A stretch of DNA of 64,000 bases. Source: Cladochytrium replicatum (Eukaryota; Chytridiomycota; Chytridiomycetes; Cladochytriales; Cladochytriaceae). Both the position numbers and the translations under genes were made by a program. The notes under the pieces are model-generated. The model made no database searches and was not told where the DNA came from. It worked only from the letters and a program-made list of their open reading frames with translations. Shown piece after piece: positions 21,646 through 33,412 of this stretch (positions within the stretch are counted from its first letter, which is position 1; the number at the start of each line of letters is the position of its first letter). Location: positions 372,001 through 436,000 of the forward strand of contig JAHLKD010000003.1 of NCBI GenBank assembly GCA_025526935.1, in the 5' to 3' direction.

Positions 21646-22107
21646 TGTTAAATACTAGCAAATCAGACTGTTCTCAAAGTGGTTATCCTTTGGGTCCCTT
21701 TATCTCTTTGATCTGAGAGTTTTTTTGTCAAACCGTCTTCGTTCTTATTTATGGACTTGTTTTCATGTATTTTTTTCCATGTTTGGGAGGTTATGCGTGG
21801 AGTGAATTTAGTGGGGGAAGGTGGTGTGGCTTGGTCCTTTGAGTTGATGTGACCAACGTCTTTGACCACAGGTATGCCCACACACACTGTTCACTTGAAT
21901 ATAGGAGTTGATGTGACCAATGTCTTTGACCACAGCATTCCCTGGTTGCCTAACCAGCTTGGGTGGTGTACAGCCTGCCTGATTATTAGGCTATACACAC
22001 ATGGGAGAACAGGTAAGTGGCCAAGAGAGGGAACCTGGAGCTGTTGTGCCAGCTAGAACACAGCAAAAAGCCCTACCACTGCTCTGAGAAGCCCTTAGTT
22101 TTTAACA
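21646..22107 (-). mobile_element. Diverged TIR element, copy 4
   Basis: Same family as the elements at 4617 and 6496 and in the orientation of copy 3. It runs from TGTTAAATACTAGC to CTTAGTTTTTAACA, with both internal GTTGATGTGACCAA motifs and point differences and small gaps spread through its length. The flanks share CCAA on each side. It is clearly older than copies 1-3. Confidence 0.7.
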
Positions 22108-23862
22108 CCAAAGTATTAATAGGTGGTGCCCATGGAACTCACGGCTACTCTGGTTCTTTATCACAATCACTGGCGCAAAAAGTTGGCAGCTGAAAAGGAC
22201 AGCCACAAGTTCTACGTTCTGGTATTTTGTTCCCGGTTGTGTTCCTTTTCTGGACATCCTCTTCTTAAACTTCATCCAATGATATTGGCAATATCATCTT
22301 CATGAAAATCGATAACCCCCTCTCTTGCTTCAATTAGACGCTAAACTCCTTGTCGCAGCGAACTTGAGGCGGGCAATCAGGATCACTGTGAAGATGAAGA
22401 TGAAGCATCAGTTAAGAAAATTCAATAATGGCTGACAAGTATGTGTGGCAGTAGGCTTTGTGTAGCCTTTTAATTGCTTGAACTTGTTCCACAAGGCTGA
22501 AGCATCACCGTGATGCTCCTTTGTTGTAATTGGCTGCAACATATCCCCATTGGAACAGTTCCAAAACTCAAATAATTACTATTTATGTCGCGCAAACCAC
22601 ATCAAATCTCTTCAGCCAAAATTGAGGCTGAACTTTGGTGGGCAAAGGTATTTTTGCCTTATGCTACCCAGACTGCCACACTCCCCAGTTTCACAGCCAC
22701 CGGCGACATTTCAGTTTCCTCTATATCAGGTCTCACAGCGCACCTGGTGACCCAGCACTCCTCTACTCTCAGTTATGTAGAGTTTAGTCAAGATAGTGTT
22801 ATATATTGGCTCAAGGCAAGTATTGTCTGTTGATTTCAAACCTCAGTAGTAGGTGCCATATTTTGGGTTTGCTTTTCCAGGCCTCAGAGCCACGTTAGGG
22901 TTTTATAACGATGTTGCTAACACATTCTCAACTATTGTTGTGTTGATTAAATGACTTTGTCGGCCTATGGTTAGTTGAAGTTGTGGGGTTAACGTTGACT
23001 GCCAATCATAGTATCAGGTCCATAATGTTGACAGGTTAGATCCATACTCTCAGTATGTCAAGATGGTTGTATACACTTGCTTACAAAGTAGACTTGGCCA
23101 AGGGCAGGGATGATTCTCGGTGCAACAGTGTTGGGCTAACTCTATAACCTCAATGGGCTAACGCTGACCACCAATCCTGGTATCAGGTTCATATCATTGA
23201 CAGGTTAGATCTATACTTTCAGTTTTGTTGAGTCGAAATTATTGTGATTAGAGCGTGTTTTATTCAAACTAACTTGTTACAATATATACCTTTCCGTCAC
23301 CCAGCAATGACTGACCATTCTGACATTCCCCATGAATTCCACAAGATTAGCAGACTACAGTTGAATTTATTGCACTGTATTCAGTGAGGTCCACAAGTTT
23401 GTAAGCAAGCAGAAACAACGGTCTTGACAAACGTCTTGAATGTTTGATTTCATCAAAGGTCTATGATCTAGACTGTTGTCTTTGTTACTACTTGGTCAAG
23501 GACCTCGATGGTCTAAACTCGGTGCACTCATTTCCATGCACTACCAATTTGAAAGGAAATCATACTGGTACAGATAATTGGTAGCAAATATGCAAGGCCT
23601 CCTAAAATGTTCCCAAACCCTCCGCTCCAAACCAGCGAGGAAAGGGTTTTCATCCTGGGAGGTTAAGCAAATCTTTGACCTGCTAGAAGAGTTGACTATT
23701 GGGCGGCATTTGATCTACACTAGAAAAAGTGAAAAGCGGAAAGGGGAAACGGGGGGGTCCGATTCGTTTTGGAGACAAACATGCAATCCTCCCATGTCTT
23801 CTACATTTCTACTTCTCCCAGAGCGACACTAAGACAGTCCACCTGATTCTTGGTATACCGCC
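22108..23862. other. Gene-free stretch with a diverged direct repeat
   Basis: No gene was recognised. A repeat of about 68 bp occurs at roughly 22986-23055 and again at 23154-23222; both copies contain GGTATCAGGT or AGTATCAGGT and TTGACAGGTTAGATC. The right end may hold upstream parts of the Harbinger remnant (a coding-like piece starts near 23578). Confidence 0.5.
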
Positions 23863-24553
23863 ATCTTGCAACCCATGCACAGGGCGGAGCGATGCCTCTT
23901 TTTAGCTTGCTGGATGTCCCTGCTGCAGCAGTTTTGTGGCCAACTCATGAGCAACATAGGCACAGTTGGAACAACAGAGGGAGCCTCTTGTGAGAACCTG
24001 TGGGGTTTCATTGACAGAAAGAAAGAACTACAATGTAAAAGACCCTAGCTGAAAAGCAAACACATATCACAACGGTTTGCTCTATAGTTCAAAGTAGCCG
24101 GCACGTTTGGTCTGTTTTGGTGCAGATGGAACAATTGTTTGGGGCCGGCACAACTGTCCAGGCTCTTGGAATAATTTCGAAATGAGTCAAGTGTTCTTCA
24201 ACCATGTATTGGATGTACTCGATCCCATTATCAACCCAAACGGAAAGACTCTGCCATGGTGTGGTGTTGTTGCCAATACAGCCTTTCCGGTGATGGATAT
24301 GTGTTCTGGAGTGAGAATACCGTAAATGATAGGCGACCTGGAGCGTGCACTGAGAGAGGCAATGACAGGGTTGACTGCCATCAATAATGTGCTGAAAAGC
24401 ATACAAGAGGCAGCCAAATGGGGTGTGGATTTGACCAAATGCCCTGCCTGGATCCTGGACCCACCACTAAACAAGCTACATCGGCTGAATCGGCGCGTCT
24501 TCGATCAACGAACGTCCGCAGAGGCTGTTGCAAACGATCCTGATTATTATTGA
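23863..24553 (+). pseudogene. PIF/Harbinger (DDE-4 type) transposase remnant
   Basis: A first piece ends in ENLWGFIDRKKELQCKRP, corresponding to the first catalytic Asp motif WGFIDGT of HARBI1-like transposases. A second piece (24107-24325) carries GADGTIVWGRHNCPGSWN, the region that follows PDG in the family, then GVVANTAFPV, where GDSAFP is normal (Asp to Asn at the second catalytic position). A third (24326-24553) carries REAMTGLTAINNVLKSIQEA and AAKWGVDL, the usual C-terminal helix. Stops and frameshifts separate the pieces. No terminal repeats were identified. Confidence 0.65.
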
Positions 24554-24725
24554 AGAAAATGTTGTCATTCGGCCGCTTGGTTTCGCGTCGATCACACTTG
24601 GCCCGTTTTCTTTAGAGATATATAGTATTGTTCCCACGGTGTAGACCCCCACCAGTCCCGTGACCACAACCACATCCACACGACTTCCCCACCCCAGCAA
24701 CACTCCACCCATTCTAAACTCAACA

Positions 24726-26276
24726 ATGGCAGACGAGGCAGGAGCGTACGCCCCACCCAGCGATGCACCCCCACAAGGACCACCTGAACTTCCCATCGTT
24801 GTCATCGGTATTTAATGAAGGCACGTATCCTCACTCACTCTTACTCTCTTCTCCGTGCTAGATCACCAGGCCTCTTCGGACCAGGAATCGCGGGACGCTT
24901 TCCTCGCCTGGCTGCGTCTCGCAGTCCTACACCACGGAAACTTTTATCTCACGAACGCAATCGACCAGGACCTCCTCGACCGAGTCCAGGACCATGTCGT
25001 CAAGCTGTTCGCCCTCCCAGAAGACATCAAGCGCTCCATCTCGGTCGAGAACTCCCCGCACTTTTTCGGCTACACCGCCGCCAACTCGGCCGCCACGGGC
25101 AAAACAGTTGACTCGAAGGAAGCCTTTGAGTTTGGGTCTGATACGCCTTGTGTGTGGAAAGAGGGCGATCCCGACGTGAAGAGGTTCAGGCCAGGTCCGA
25201 ACTTGTACCCCGAGAACGTAGACGAGTTGCTACCTGGCTTCAAGGAGGACGTGCGCGCGTACAACCATGCCCTCGCAGCTCTGGCCGAGCAGTACGCGGG
25301 TTTCATTGCGGAGGCTTTAGGATTGCCAGCGGACTCGTTTGCGAGTCTGCTCGACGCAAACTCAAAGTCGAACGGTCGTGTCAAGGTGATTGAATAAGAA
25401 GATGAATGCTGTTTGGGTTTTCTTTTGACTCTTACTTTCACAAAGTTTACGCGCTACCCCGCTTCTCCTGAGGGCTCGTCGACTGTCGCTGAGGGCCGTC
25501 ACAGAGACATGTGGCTCACTTTCACCATGCCCGTCGACGGCCTCTTTGGTTTTCAGGTGAGAACATTGGCCCCAATGAAACTAGCAATTGTACTGATTTT
25601 AGCTACTCACACCACTGTTACATTGCAGTTCCAAAACGAATCGCAGAGCTCGATCACGGTACCCCTGATCACCGACACTTTCATCGTCTCGATCGGCTCT
25701 GTCCTCGAGACCGTTACCGGCAGCGCGGCGCTCTGCACCCCGCGCCGCATCCTCTCTCCCGCCTTCGGCGCCGAAGATGGCTATTCGATCGTGTTCCAGG
25801 CCGAGCTGTCCCCCGACGTGCAATTCAGCGACCTCTTGAACCTCGGCGACGTCGAGAAGATCGGCGAGGAGGCCAAGACGGTTGCAAAGGCGCGTAGGGC
25901 GAGGCGTCGCGCTGGGTTCGATAAGGTCAAGAAGGTCATGGCGGGTTTGAAAGCCTTCTCTCTCGGATCGGGGACTTCCCTCGCTGGTATGTTTTTAGAT
26001 TTTGGCGTTATTGGGTATGTGATTTTTGAATAATGTGGTTTGTTTTTGGTTGTTTTTTCAAATAGCTGCGGCTGCGTCTGCGGCGGAGAAGAAGAGCTCT
26101 TTCGAGGTCAAGACCATTGGCGAGGCTGCGTTCTATGCCCGGATCAGGTTACTCCCACTAACTGAAACCAATTTTCAAAAATTCACCAATATCGCTTCAT
26201 CCCTAGGTCGAGGCCCAACACTGCGAAACGCTGGTACCCCGAGGTTGCCGAGAAGATCGCATCCGCTTCGGCGTGA
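24726..26276 (+). CDS. 2-oxoglutarate/Fe(II) oxygenase fold, probably without normal catalysis
   Basis: Exons 24726-24807, 24862-25385, 25446-25556, 25629-25986, 26066-26147 and 26207-26276 give 408 residues. The N-terminal half resembles the DIOX_N region (HHGNFYLTNAID, VVKLFALPEDIK). The jelly-roll core starts RVKFTRYP and has the first iron ligands in GRHRDMWLTF (His 221, Asp 223). The usual second part, T-x-HRV-x-SP followed by RYSI, is here TPRRILSP and GYSIVF: the distal iron-binding His is Arg (about 278) and the 2OG-binding Arg is Gly (about 290). The remaining fold (DTFIVSIGSVLETVTG) is well kept and the gene is otherwise intact, with clean introns. It is therefore a candidate pseudoenzyme, or uses a different ligand set. 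The usual family acts on small molecules in secondary metabolism; the substrate is unknown. Confidence 0.85.
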
Positions 26277-26556
26277 ACGGGGTGACTGAGCATCAAGCGG
26301 TTGTAGTTGAAATAGTGTGCGTGCGTGTATATGAATTCTAGCCTTAGCCTGGGAAATTCTGTGTGTTTCCTTTGTAAGCAGTGTAACTGTCGATCTGTAT
26401 GGAAGTGTCAAACGCAACGATTGTTCAATTCTGGAGTTTGGATGCTAGAAGAAGCTATAAAGTATGGAATCATCTCCTTAAGCCTTCAAAATCACGAAAG
26501 GTTTCTTCTCCTCTATCACGTTTCGAAAAAATTGATATCACGACATCTCTCGTATT

Positions 26557-26630
26557 CACCCGAGGGGGGTCTCGAACCCCCAGCCTTGAGATTAAGAGTC
26601 TCACGCTCTAACCAATTGAGCTACCCAGGT
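26557..26630 (-). tRNA. tRNA-Lys (CTT), 74 nt, no intron
   Basis: The minus strand reads ACCTGGGTAGCTCAATTGG... and ends CTCGGGT plus G. The acceptor arms ACCTGGG and CTCGGGT pair in all seven positions (with two G-T pairs). A box TAGCTCAATTGG, anticodon arm GAGA-CTCTTAA-TCTC with CTT as anticodon, and B box GGTTCGAGACC with a five-pair arm are all present. Confidence 0.93.
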
Positions 26631-26637
26631 ATAGATT

Positions 26638-27896
26638 TCGTGAATCTTCTCATCTTGCTAGTTTTTCTTATAACACTCCTGTTTTCAATTCGTTGTTTTT
26701 TGCTGATGACATAGCTTTGTTTTCTGCCACCCCTGAGCAAGCCCAACGTGCATTGAAAATTTGTGAAGATTTTGCTTTAGCTTCTCATTTTGTGTTTTCA
26801 CCTTCAAAGTGTGCTTTGTTATCTTCTCAACGGTTACCCACCCCCTTGAAGCTTCATGGCTCTGCCCTCCCTGTAGAGGTTTCATTTAGATACCTTGGTC
26901 ACTATTTTACTATTGCACGGTTTGATCTTGCTGCAACTATTGATCATCGCTTAGAGAAAGCTCGTGCCTCATTGTATCTTTTTGCACCTTATGTCTCGTA
27001 CTTTGGTGGGTCTGCTCCTCGTGTTGCCAGGTTGTTGTTTTTGTCTTTTATTAGACCTTCACTTGAGTTTGGTTTAGCACTTATTCGGCCTTCCACTGCT
27101 CAGCTTCAGGTACTCGAGCGTTTTTGTTATCATGCACTGTGTCGTCTGTTTTCGCTAGCCCATACCACTTCGCGTGTTGGTTTGTTGCTGTTAGCGCAAA
27201 TTCCTACTTTTGAGTTCAGGCTGAAGTACCTTCAGGCACGTATGTTTGCTTGCTGGTCTAGTGATTCCAGCCCTCTGTTACCAGCTGCTGTGTTGCAATT
27301 AAATTCTATCGGTCATCTCCAGTAGGTTATGGTTCATCTCCTTATTTTTCCGCTTGTCACAATGATCTCATTGTTCCTATGCCTGTTGTGCCCCCACTTC
27401 ATCCGTTGATGTTGCATTTTCAGTCTTTAGCTGTTGCGCATAATGGACCAATTGCAGTTTTGTTTGCCCCTGTCCGCAATTTGAAACTTTGTCACCCTTT
27501 GTTGCTACCCCCACACCAACATCTCCCAACAGTATGCCTTCGTTTGTTCCTGCTATATCGGCTTGGCCGCCTGTTTCCAAACCCCCGACCTTATTGTAGG
27601 AACTGTCATGATGCCCCTGAAGTGTCGCGTGTCCATGTCTCTGTGTGTCTACATTTGCGTGCTAGTTTGTCTGCTAGTTTTGATTTAGGCCCTGACGATC
27701 CCCGCCTACCTCTTGACATTGCAATTGATATGCTTTCACCACGGCCTTTTTATCCTTCCCCTGCTTTTTCCCAGTGGGTTCTTGTTCTTCGTGCACTTAA
27801 CCGCATTTGGTCAAACTGTCTTGGTTATGACCTAGTTTTGTCTCCAGCTCCTGATTCTATCTTTTCTGCTTTTGTTGATTTAGATATGCCTTAGTG
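26638..27896 (+). pseudogene. 5'-truncated LINE copy, family A
   Basis: Homology to the minus-strand LINE (about 40700) begins at TCGTGAATC, 7 bp beyond the 5' end of the tRNA-Lys gene. It keeps the second half of the reverse transcriptase: FADDIALFSATPEQAQ, then a C-terminal region with FRYLGHYF. A frame change near 27320 leads to the C-terminal knuckle CRNCHDAPEVSRVHVSVC (C-x2-C-x8-H-x4-C) and the ORF2 end FVDLDMP at 27894. No RNase H domain is present. It belongs to the same family as 33645-34200 and 39498-42776. Confidence 0.85.
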
Positions 27897-28355
27897 TTTT
27901 GAAACATTTTACTTTTCCTACGGCTCGCACGGCTCCCCATGTGCTGCCAATTTACGTGTATTTTTACACTTGTATTTGGATTTTGCACCAGCGGGTGATG
28001 TGTATTGGTTGGACAATAAATACATATTATGAAGTTCAAAAAAATAAAAAATAGCTATGGCTCGCACGGCTTCTCATGTCCTTCCAATTTACGTGTATTT
28101 TTACACTTGTATTTGGATTTGCACCGGCGGGTGATATGTATTGGTCGGACAATAAATACATATTATGAAGTTCAAAAAAAAAATAAAAAAAATATGCCTC
28201 ATTCTCTGTTTTCCTTTTTTGTTTTTCCTTATGCTGCGCGCGCTTCCCTATGTGCTGGTCCATGACCATCTTGTAAGGCACTTTGGGTGTTGTTTTTTGT
28301 TATGCATTGTATGTGCAAAATAAATAATAATATTGTTAATAAAAAAAATAAAAAA
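27897..28355 (+). repeat. Three LINE 3' tails in series (A, A, B)
   Basis: Two family A tails (27897-28045 and 28050-28190), each from GGCTCGCACGGC to ACATATTATGAAGTTC plus an A-rich run, are followed by a family B tail (to 28355) with TGTGCTGGTCCATGACC and AATAAATAATAATATTG. The series looks like successive, very short 5'-truncated insertions. Confidence 0.75.
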
Positions 28356-28379
28356 AAAAAACTTCCTCTGTTTTGCTGT

Positions 28380-28672
28380 AATCTGTCCACCCGGACACTT
28401 TCTCAACTCATTGACATACTTCAGTTATCTCTACCCAATACAACTAACCTCTCTATCAATGTTACCAGCAATACGATTCTGTCCACCCGGACACTTTCCA
28501 AGAAGTCACAACGGAAGTTCTGTAACAAACAATATCTACCACGACAGACCTCAAGAGCTGTGCTTTACGTAAAATGAACTCTCGTACGAAGAAAAGAAAA
28601 AAGCCCAAGACCATTTATTTTTCAAAGGGCATATAAATTCGGATTCCTGACACGCTACCAAGGGATCTGAGC

Positions 28673-28703
<31 letters not shown>

Positions 28704-28738
28704 TGTCTCTCTCTCTCTCTCTCTCACTCTCTCTCTCA
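28380..28738 (+). promoter_or_regulatory. LINE 5' region: tandem monomers, TATA-like box, (CT)n tract
   Basis: It starts with units of about 95 bp beginning TCTGTCCACCCGGACACTTT, here about one and a half units. A TATA-like TATAAATT lies at 28632-28639. A (CT)n tract follows (about 28672-28737) and stops 1-2 bases before the ORF1 ATG. The same order occurs in the minus-strand LINE (44156-44810), so it is a conserved promoter-bearing 5' end. Confidence 0.7.
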
Positions 28739-30148
28739 ATGCCGCCTCCCAGCGCTCCGCCTGCGCAGCCGCCTGACGCGCTGCATGCCGCGCTGCCCGC
28801 TGCACCCCCCTCAAAAATTTTCATCGCTTCTGGCCGTGCTTGCTCCCATGCTCCCTCTGTGTCCCACCCTCGTGCCCCTCAGGAAATTATTCCTGACTCT
28901 CAGCCCAGCAACTTTGATGGAGAAAATTTTCTGTGGGCAGATGAAGTGAATCTCCTCGCGAATCACGTGACTCCCGATCACGTGACCAAGCATCATCCAC
29001 TTCAGAACCGGCTCTAATTAGAGGAAGATCCCCCGCAAGTGTCGTTGATGTTCACATGAATGATACAGTCGAAATGTCACTTACCATTGCTGATGCTGAT
29101 CCCAAAGGGAAACGTCGAGCCTCAAAATCACCCCCGACTCGCCAACCTGCCTCTCGTGCCAGGGTCGAGAAGAATGCCTCTGCAGCTGATCATGCTACCT
29201 CTCCCTTGGATACTCCTCGTGACCGATTCTTGGATGCTCTGCATATGCTGGCCCCTGCTCAAACTTCTGGATCTCATCCATTAGTAATGTCTGCTTTCAC
29301 TTGTGCAATGCAATTTCTCCCAGTATTGGAACCAGAAACTGAGGCTGCCTTCTTTGCTGCATTGAATATTGCTGTAGTTCCGTTGGTTGAAACTATCAGC
29401 TGCCCTCCTGCTGCTGTCTCTGCCGTGCCTTCCTATGCTCAAGTTGCGAGTGCTAGCCGACTGCCACCTGCCCCTGCTACTCGCAATCCTGGGCCTTTCA
29501 GCACTGCAAAATTCGCCTCTCGTGCATCAAATGCTATTGTTCATATTGAAGCTGCCGAAGCTGCATGCTCAACCAGCCCTTTATCGCTCAGTGGTTGCTG
29601 GAGTGGACCCCCTATCTCGCAGATCACTATGGCCACCCAGATTGGTGATTGATTACCCGGCTGAGTCACCAATTTTGATCAATCCTCCTCAGCCTGTTCG
29701 TGATCGTGCTGCTGGTTTTGCTACTGTGAGGTTTAAGGAAATTAGTCGTCAGCCACTTAATCAGCTCCGCACTCTGATTAATCGCATTTCTGGAAACCCT
29801 CAATTTTCGCGTGACATTCGCCATATTAGTTTTATTGGGCGTAACACTGCTGAGTTTATTTGTACTTCTGACTGTGCTGACAAGCTCTGCAAGGACATTT
29901 TTCCAGGTGATGAGGTGCCCGTTGATCTTTTTGACCCTGGGCAGCTTCGTTCTGGGTCTGTTCAATCACTTGAGCAACGTCAAGTTGCTGTAGCAAAGGC
30001 TGTTCACAAAAGATTTGCTCACCTCTTGCGAATTACTCATGATCCTGCAGTTTTTCATTATCTTCGTTCTAATCTTCCTGCTGCAGACTTTGAAGCTACT
30101 GTTTCTTTAGCCCGTTCTTCGCGTTCTGAACCTACATCTCGCAATTAA
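28739..30148 (+). pseudogene. LINE ORF1, frameshifted
   Basis: From ATG 28739 the product begins MPPPSAPPAQPPDALHAALP, a proline/alanine-rich stretch, and stops at 29017. Coding continues in a second frame (29056-29652; basic KGKRRASKSPPTR, then an alanine-rich part) and a third (29387-30148). The last part is conserved with the other LINE: SRDIRHISFIGRN here against VRGICHISFVGCN there, then AVHKRFAHLL. No CCHC zinc finger was seen; ORF1 proteins of LINEs bind the element RNA. At least two frameshifts make this copy inactive. Confidence 0.75.
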
Positions 30149-33100
30149 TGTGGACTTTTTGTTCTGGAACCTTCAACTGTAGAGGTTTGCCTCTGGATTT
30201 TTCAGATTTACTTGCTTGGCTTGTTACTCATCAGCTTGATTTTTAAGTTTTAACAGAAACTCATCAGTTAACTTTAGACAGTGTTTCTTCTGAGTATTTG
30301 TTGTTTGATTCTCGTCCTCCACCAGACGCTCCTTTGGCATCTGGTGTTGCTCTTCTTATTAACCCACATCGTTGCAGTACTTATCAATTTAGGTTGATTG
30401 CATCAGTTCCTTCTGGGTTTGGTTTGTGGTTTAGGTTTGGTCAGGTTGTGATTGGTGGATTTTATTTTCCCCCACGTTGGACTGCGGAAGACTGTTTGGG
30501 TGCATTATCTGATTTTCCTCAATTTGTTTCGAATTCGGATACACCAGTAGTTTGATGGGTGACTTCAATTTTAGAACTCAGAGCACTGGTGATCATGTTA
30601 CTAATGCCCGTGCCAGAGCACTTCTTCCTTTTTTTACAGCCCACTCACTTTCATTGGTTGTCCCAGCTTCTTCTTCAGCTCGTCGCCCAACTTTTCGTTC
30701 CCACTTAGGGATTTCAATTATTGATTTGTTTTTTGCTTCTACTTATGTGACAGCTTCCTCTTATTTAGTGCATGATCAACCCCAGTCTATGGCTCCCCAT
30801 CCTTGTGACCTGTTCATTTCTTTAGCAGGCCCAGATCCTCAGGCCACTGTGCCTCCTCCTCTACCTTCTTGGAATCTCCGATTGTTAAAGGATGAAGTTA
30901 TTCATAAGTCGCACAGAGAAACTGCTAAGATTCTGCTTCCTCCAACATCAGAGGCGCTAACAGCAGCATTGGAACCACTTCAGGTCCCTGTGGGGACTTC
31001 TCTTTTTCGTGCAGTGGCCCAGGGAGCAATTGATTCCGCATTTCAAATTATAGTTGATTTTGTTGAGGCAGCAGCAGTTCTGACATTGGGACCCCCAACA
31101 CCTCGTCGTAGAGCACCAGCGACCACTCCTTTTCCCCCTGAGATTGCTTTGTTGTGTAGTAAGGCTCGTTCAGCATTCCGTGACTATTATTCCCTCTTGC
31201 ACCACAATTCTTCTGACCCTCTTCTTCCTTTTCTAAGAACTCGCCAACGTTCTGGTCACAAAGCATTCAAATCAGCTCTGAGATCACATAGGCGTAAGAC
31301 AAAAGCAAATTTTTTTGATGACCCTAGTTCTTCATCAGTGCCTTCTCTTCTGAAACATGTGTCTCATGCTTGGCGCTGTGCTAACTTTCGTACTTCAGCT
31401 AATGGTTTAGATTTTGATCCTCAGTCTTTAGCCAAATATGCTGATCATTTTGCTAGTGTCTACAATGCTCAGGCTGCTGACCCAGTTTCACCTTCAATTG
31501 TCCTGCGTGATTTTCAGCTGCCATTGGATGTTGAAGCTTTTGTTCTAGCTATTAGGGACTGCCCTTTGGAGTCTGCCCCGGGTCATGATCGTCTGCCTGC
31601 AGAACTTTATCGCCCAATTTCAGCTATTCTTGCTCCATTGTTCTTGCAACTTTCTCAGTCCATTTTTCGCAGTAGTCTTACACCCACTTCATGGAATCTT
31701 GGGCTTTTGCACCCAGTTTGGAAGCAACGTGGTACGCTTGGTGATATTACTAATTATCGCCCTATTACTCTGTCGTGTGTTGCCCGAAAAATTTTTGAGC
31801 GAGCTTTGTTGCCACATCTTTATTCTGCTATCACGTCTCAACGCCCACTTGATGCTGCCCAAGCGGGATTTCAGTCACACCGCTCGGGAATGGAATGTGT
31901 TTTTGGTCTTCAAATTTATCTCCCATGCGTCTAATGCCAAGGTTCCTTGGGTTGCTGGTTTTTTAGATATTCAAGCAGCTTATGACACCACAAATCGTGC
32001 AATTCTTTGGGCTGACCTTCTTTCTAGGGGAGTACCGTTGCCATTTGTTTTTGTTTTGAAGTCTCTGTTTGATTTTTGTTCTTCCAGAGTGGTTGTTGCA
32101 AATTGTTTTTCAGATACTTTTGATTTGTTTAGAGGTTTGTCTCAAGGTTGTCCACTTCTCTATATCACTTTTCTTGATCCTCTACCTGGGCTCCTCCGAC
32201 CATTTGCCCCACCTATAACACTCTTTCATCCTGCCAAACCACGATATAATTCTTTTTTATTTGCAGATGATTTGGCCTTGTTTGCACTTACTTTGGATGC
32301 TATGCAGGTTCTTCTCTCTGTTTGTGACCAGTTTGCCCAAGCTCGTGGTTTTTCTTTTGCTCCTTTGAAGTCTGTGATTCTCACAAAAATTCCTATTCCT
32401 GCTAATTCGCCTTTGCTTCTTCATGGTCAAACTCTGCCTGTCAAGCCTTCATTTCGTTATCTGGGTTGCTTTTTTGGAGATACTGGAATTGATGTTTCAC
32501 TGACTATTTCCCATCGACTTGCCAAAGCGCGCGCAGCTTCTTTTGCTTTGCTTTCTTTTTCAAGGATGTTTGGTTCTCATTCTCTGGTTGTGGTTCGTCA
32601 TTTGTTTTTGTCTTTTATTCGACCTACGCTTGAATTTGGTTTATATTTTATTCTTCCCTCTGTTGCTGTTTGCAAACCAGTTCGGACTTGTATTCACCAA
32701 TGTTTGTGTCGATTTCTTCGCCTTTCATTTTCCACTTCAATTGCTGGGGTTTTACTGTTTTTTAAGTTTCCTGACCTTCAGTTTCGGCTTCAATATCTGC
32801 AGTTTCAGATGTTTCAACGTTGGCTGGATGATGATGCCCCTGATATGGTTCACTCTATGTTGTCATACTTTCTTCACCAGGGAAAGCACTTTCGTTGTTC
32901 TCCTGTCCCTTTCAACAATCACTTCCTCTTCCCGGCTGCAAATGTTGTAGTTCCCAAACCTTCTGATGTTATCGCAAATCACCTTCACCAAGTAGCCTCA
33001 TCTGACTATGGTTCTATAGCTGCTAGCTTTGCTCCCCTTGCATCTGCATACCCTCATGCGCTAGCAATTGCTCCTCCATGCTTCCCTATTTCGTCAATCT

Positions 33101-33412
33101 TGACGCTTCTGCAGTATCGCCTTGGACGTTTGTTTTATCACCCCCGCAAGCAGTGTTGTCACTGCCGCACTGCAACTCTCTCTAGATCTCATGTTTCAGA
33201 ATGTTTGCGTCTTGACCTATTGTTGCCTCCTGTTCCTGTTCCTGTTTTACAACTTCCGCCTTCGTCCACTTCGCATTGTCAACCCAGCGAATCTTGCACC
33301 GTGGTATCTAGTTTTTTGTTGTCTCCACAAGATTTGGCTTCACTGTATGGGTCTGCCATTAGAAGTTTCTCCTCCAGACTCCCTCTTTGGCCCTGCATTT
33401 GTGGATCTTTGA
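30148..33412 (+). pseudogene. LINE ORF2 (endonuclease, reverse transcriptase, zinc knuckle), family B
   Basis: The ATG (30148-30150) overlaps the ORF1 stop as TAATG. The endonuclease starts SGTFNCRGLPL; a stop after HQLDF precedes VLTETHQ, and GDFNFRTQS lies at about 30560 after a frame change. The reverse transcriptase has SAPGHDRLPAELY, NYRPITLSCVARKIFE, then after a frameshift near 31930 FLDIQAAYDTT, SQGCPL and FADDLALFA. The knuckle CCHCRTATLSRSHVSEC (C-x2-C-x8-H-x4-C) and a C-terminus ending FVDL (33412, in another frame) close it. RNase H is absent. This copy needs at least four repairs and so is dead. It matches family A throughout but is clearly diverged. Confidence 0.85.
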
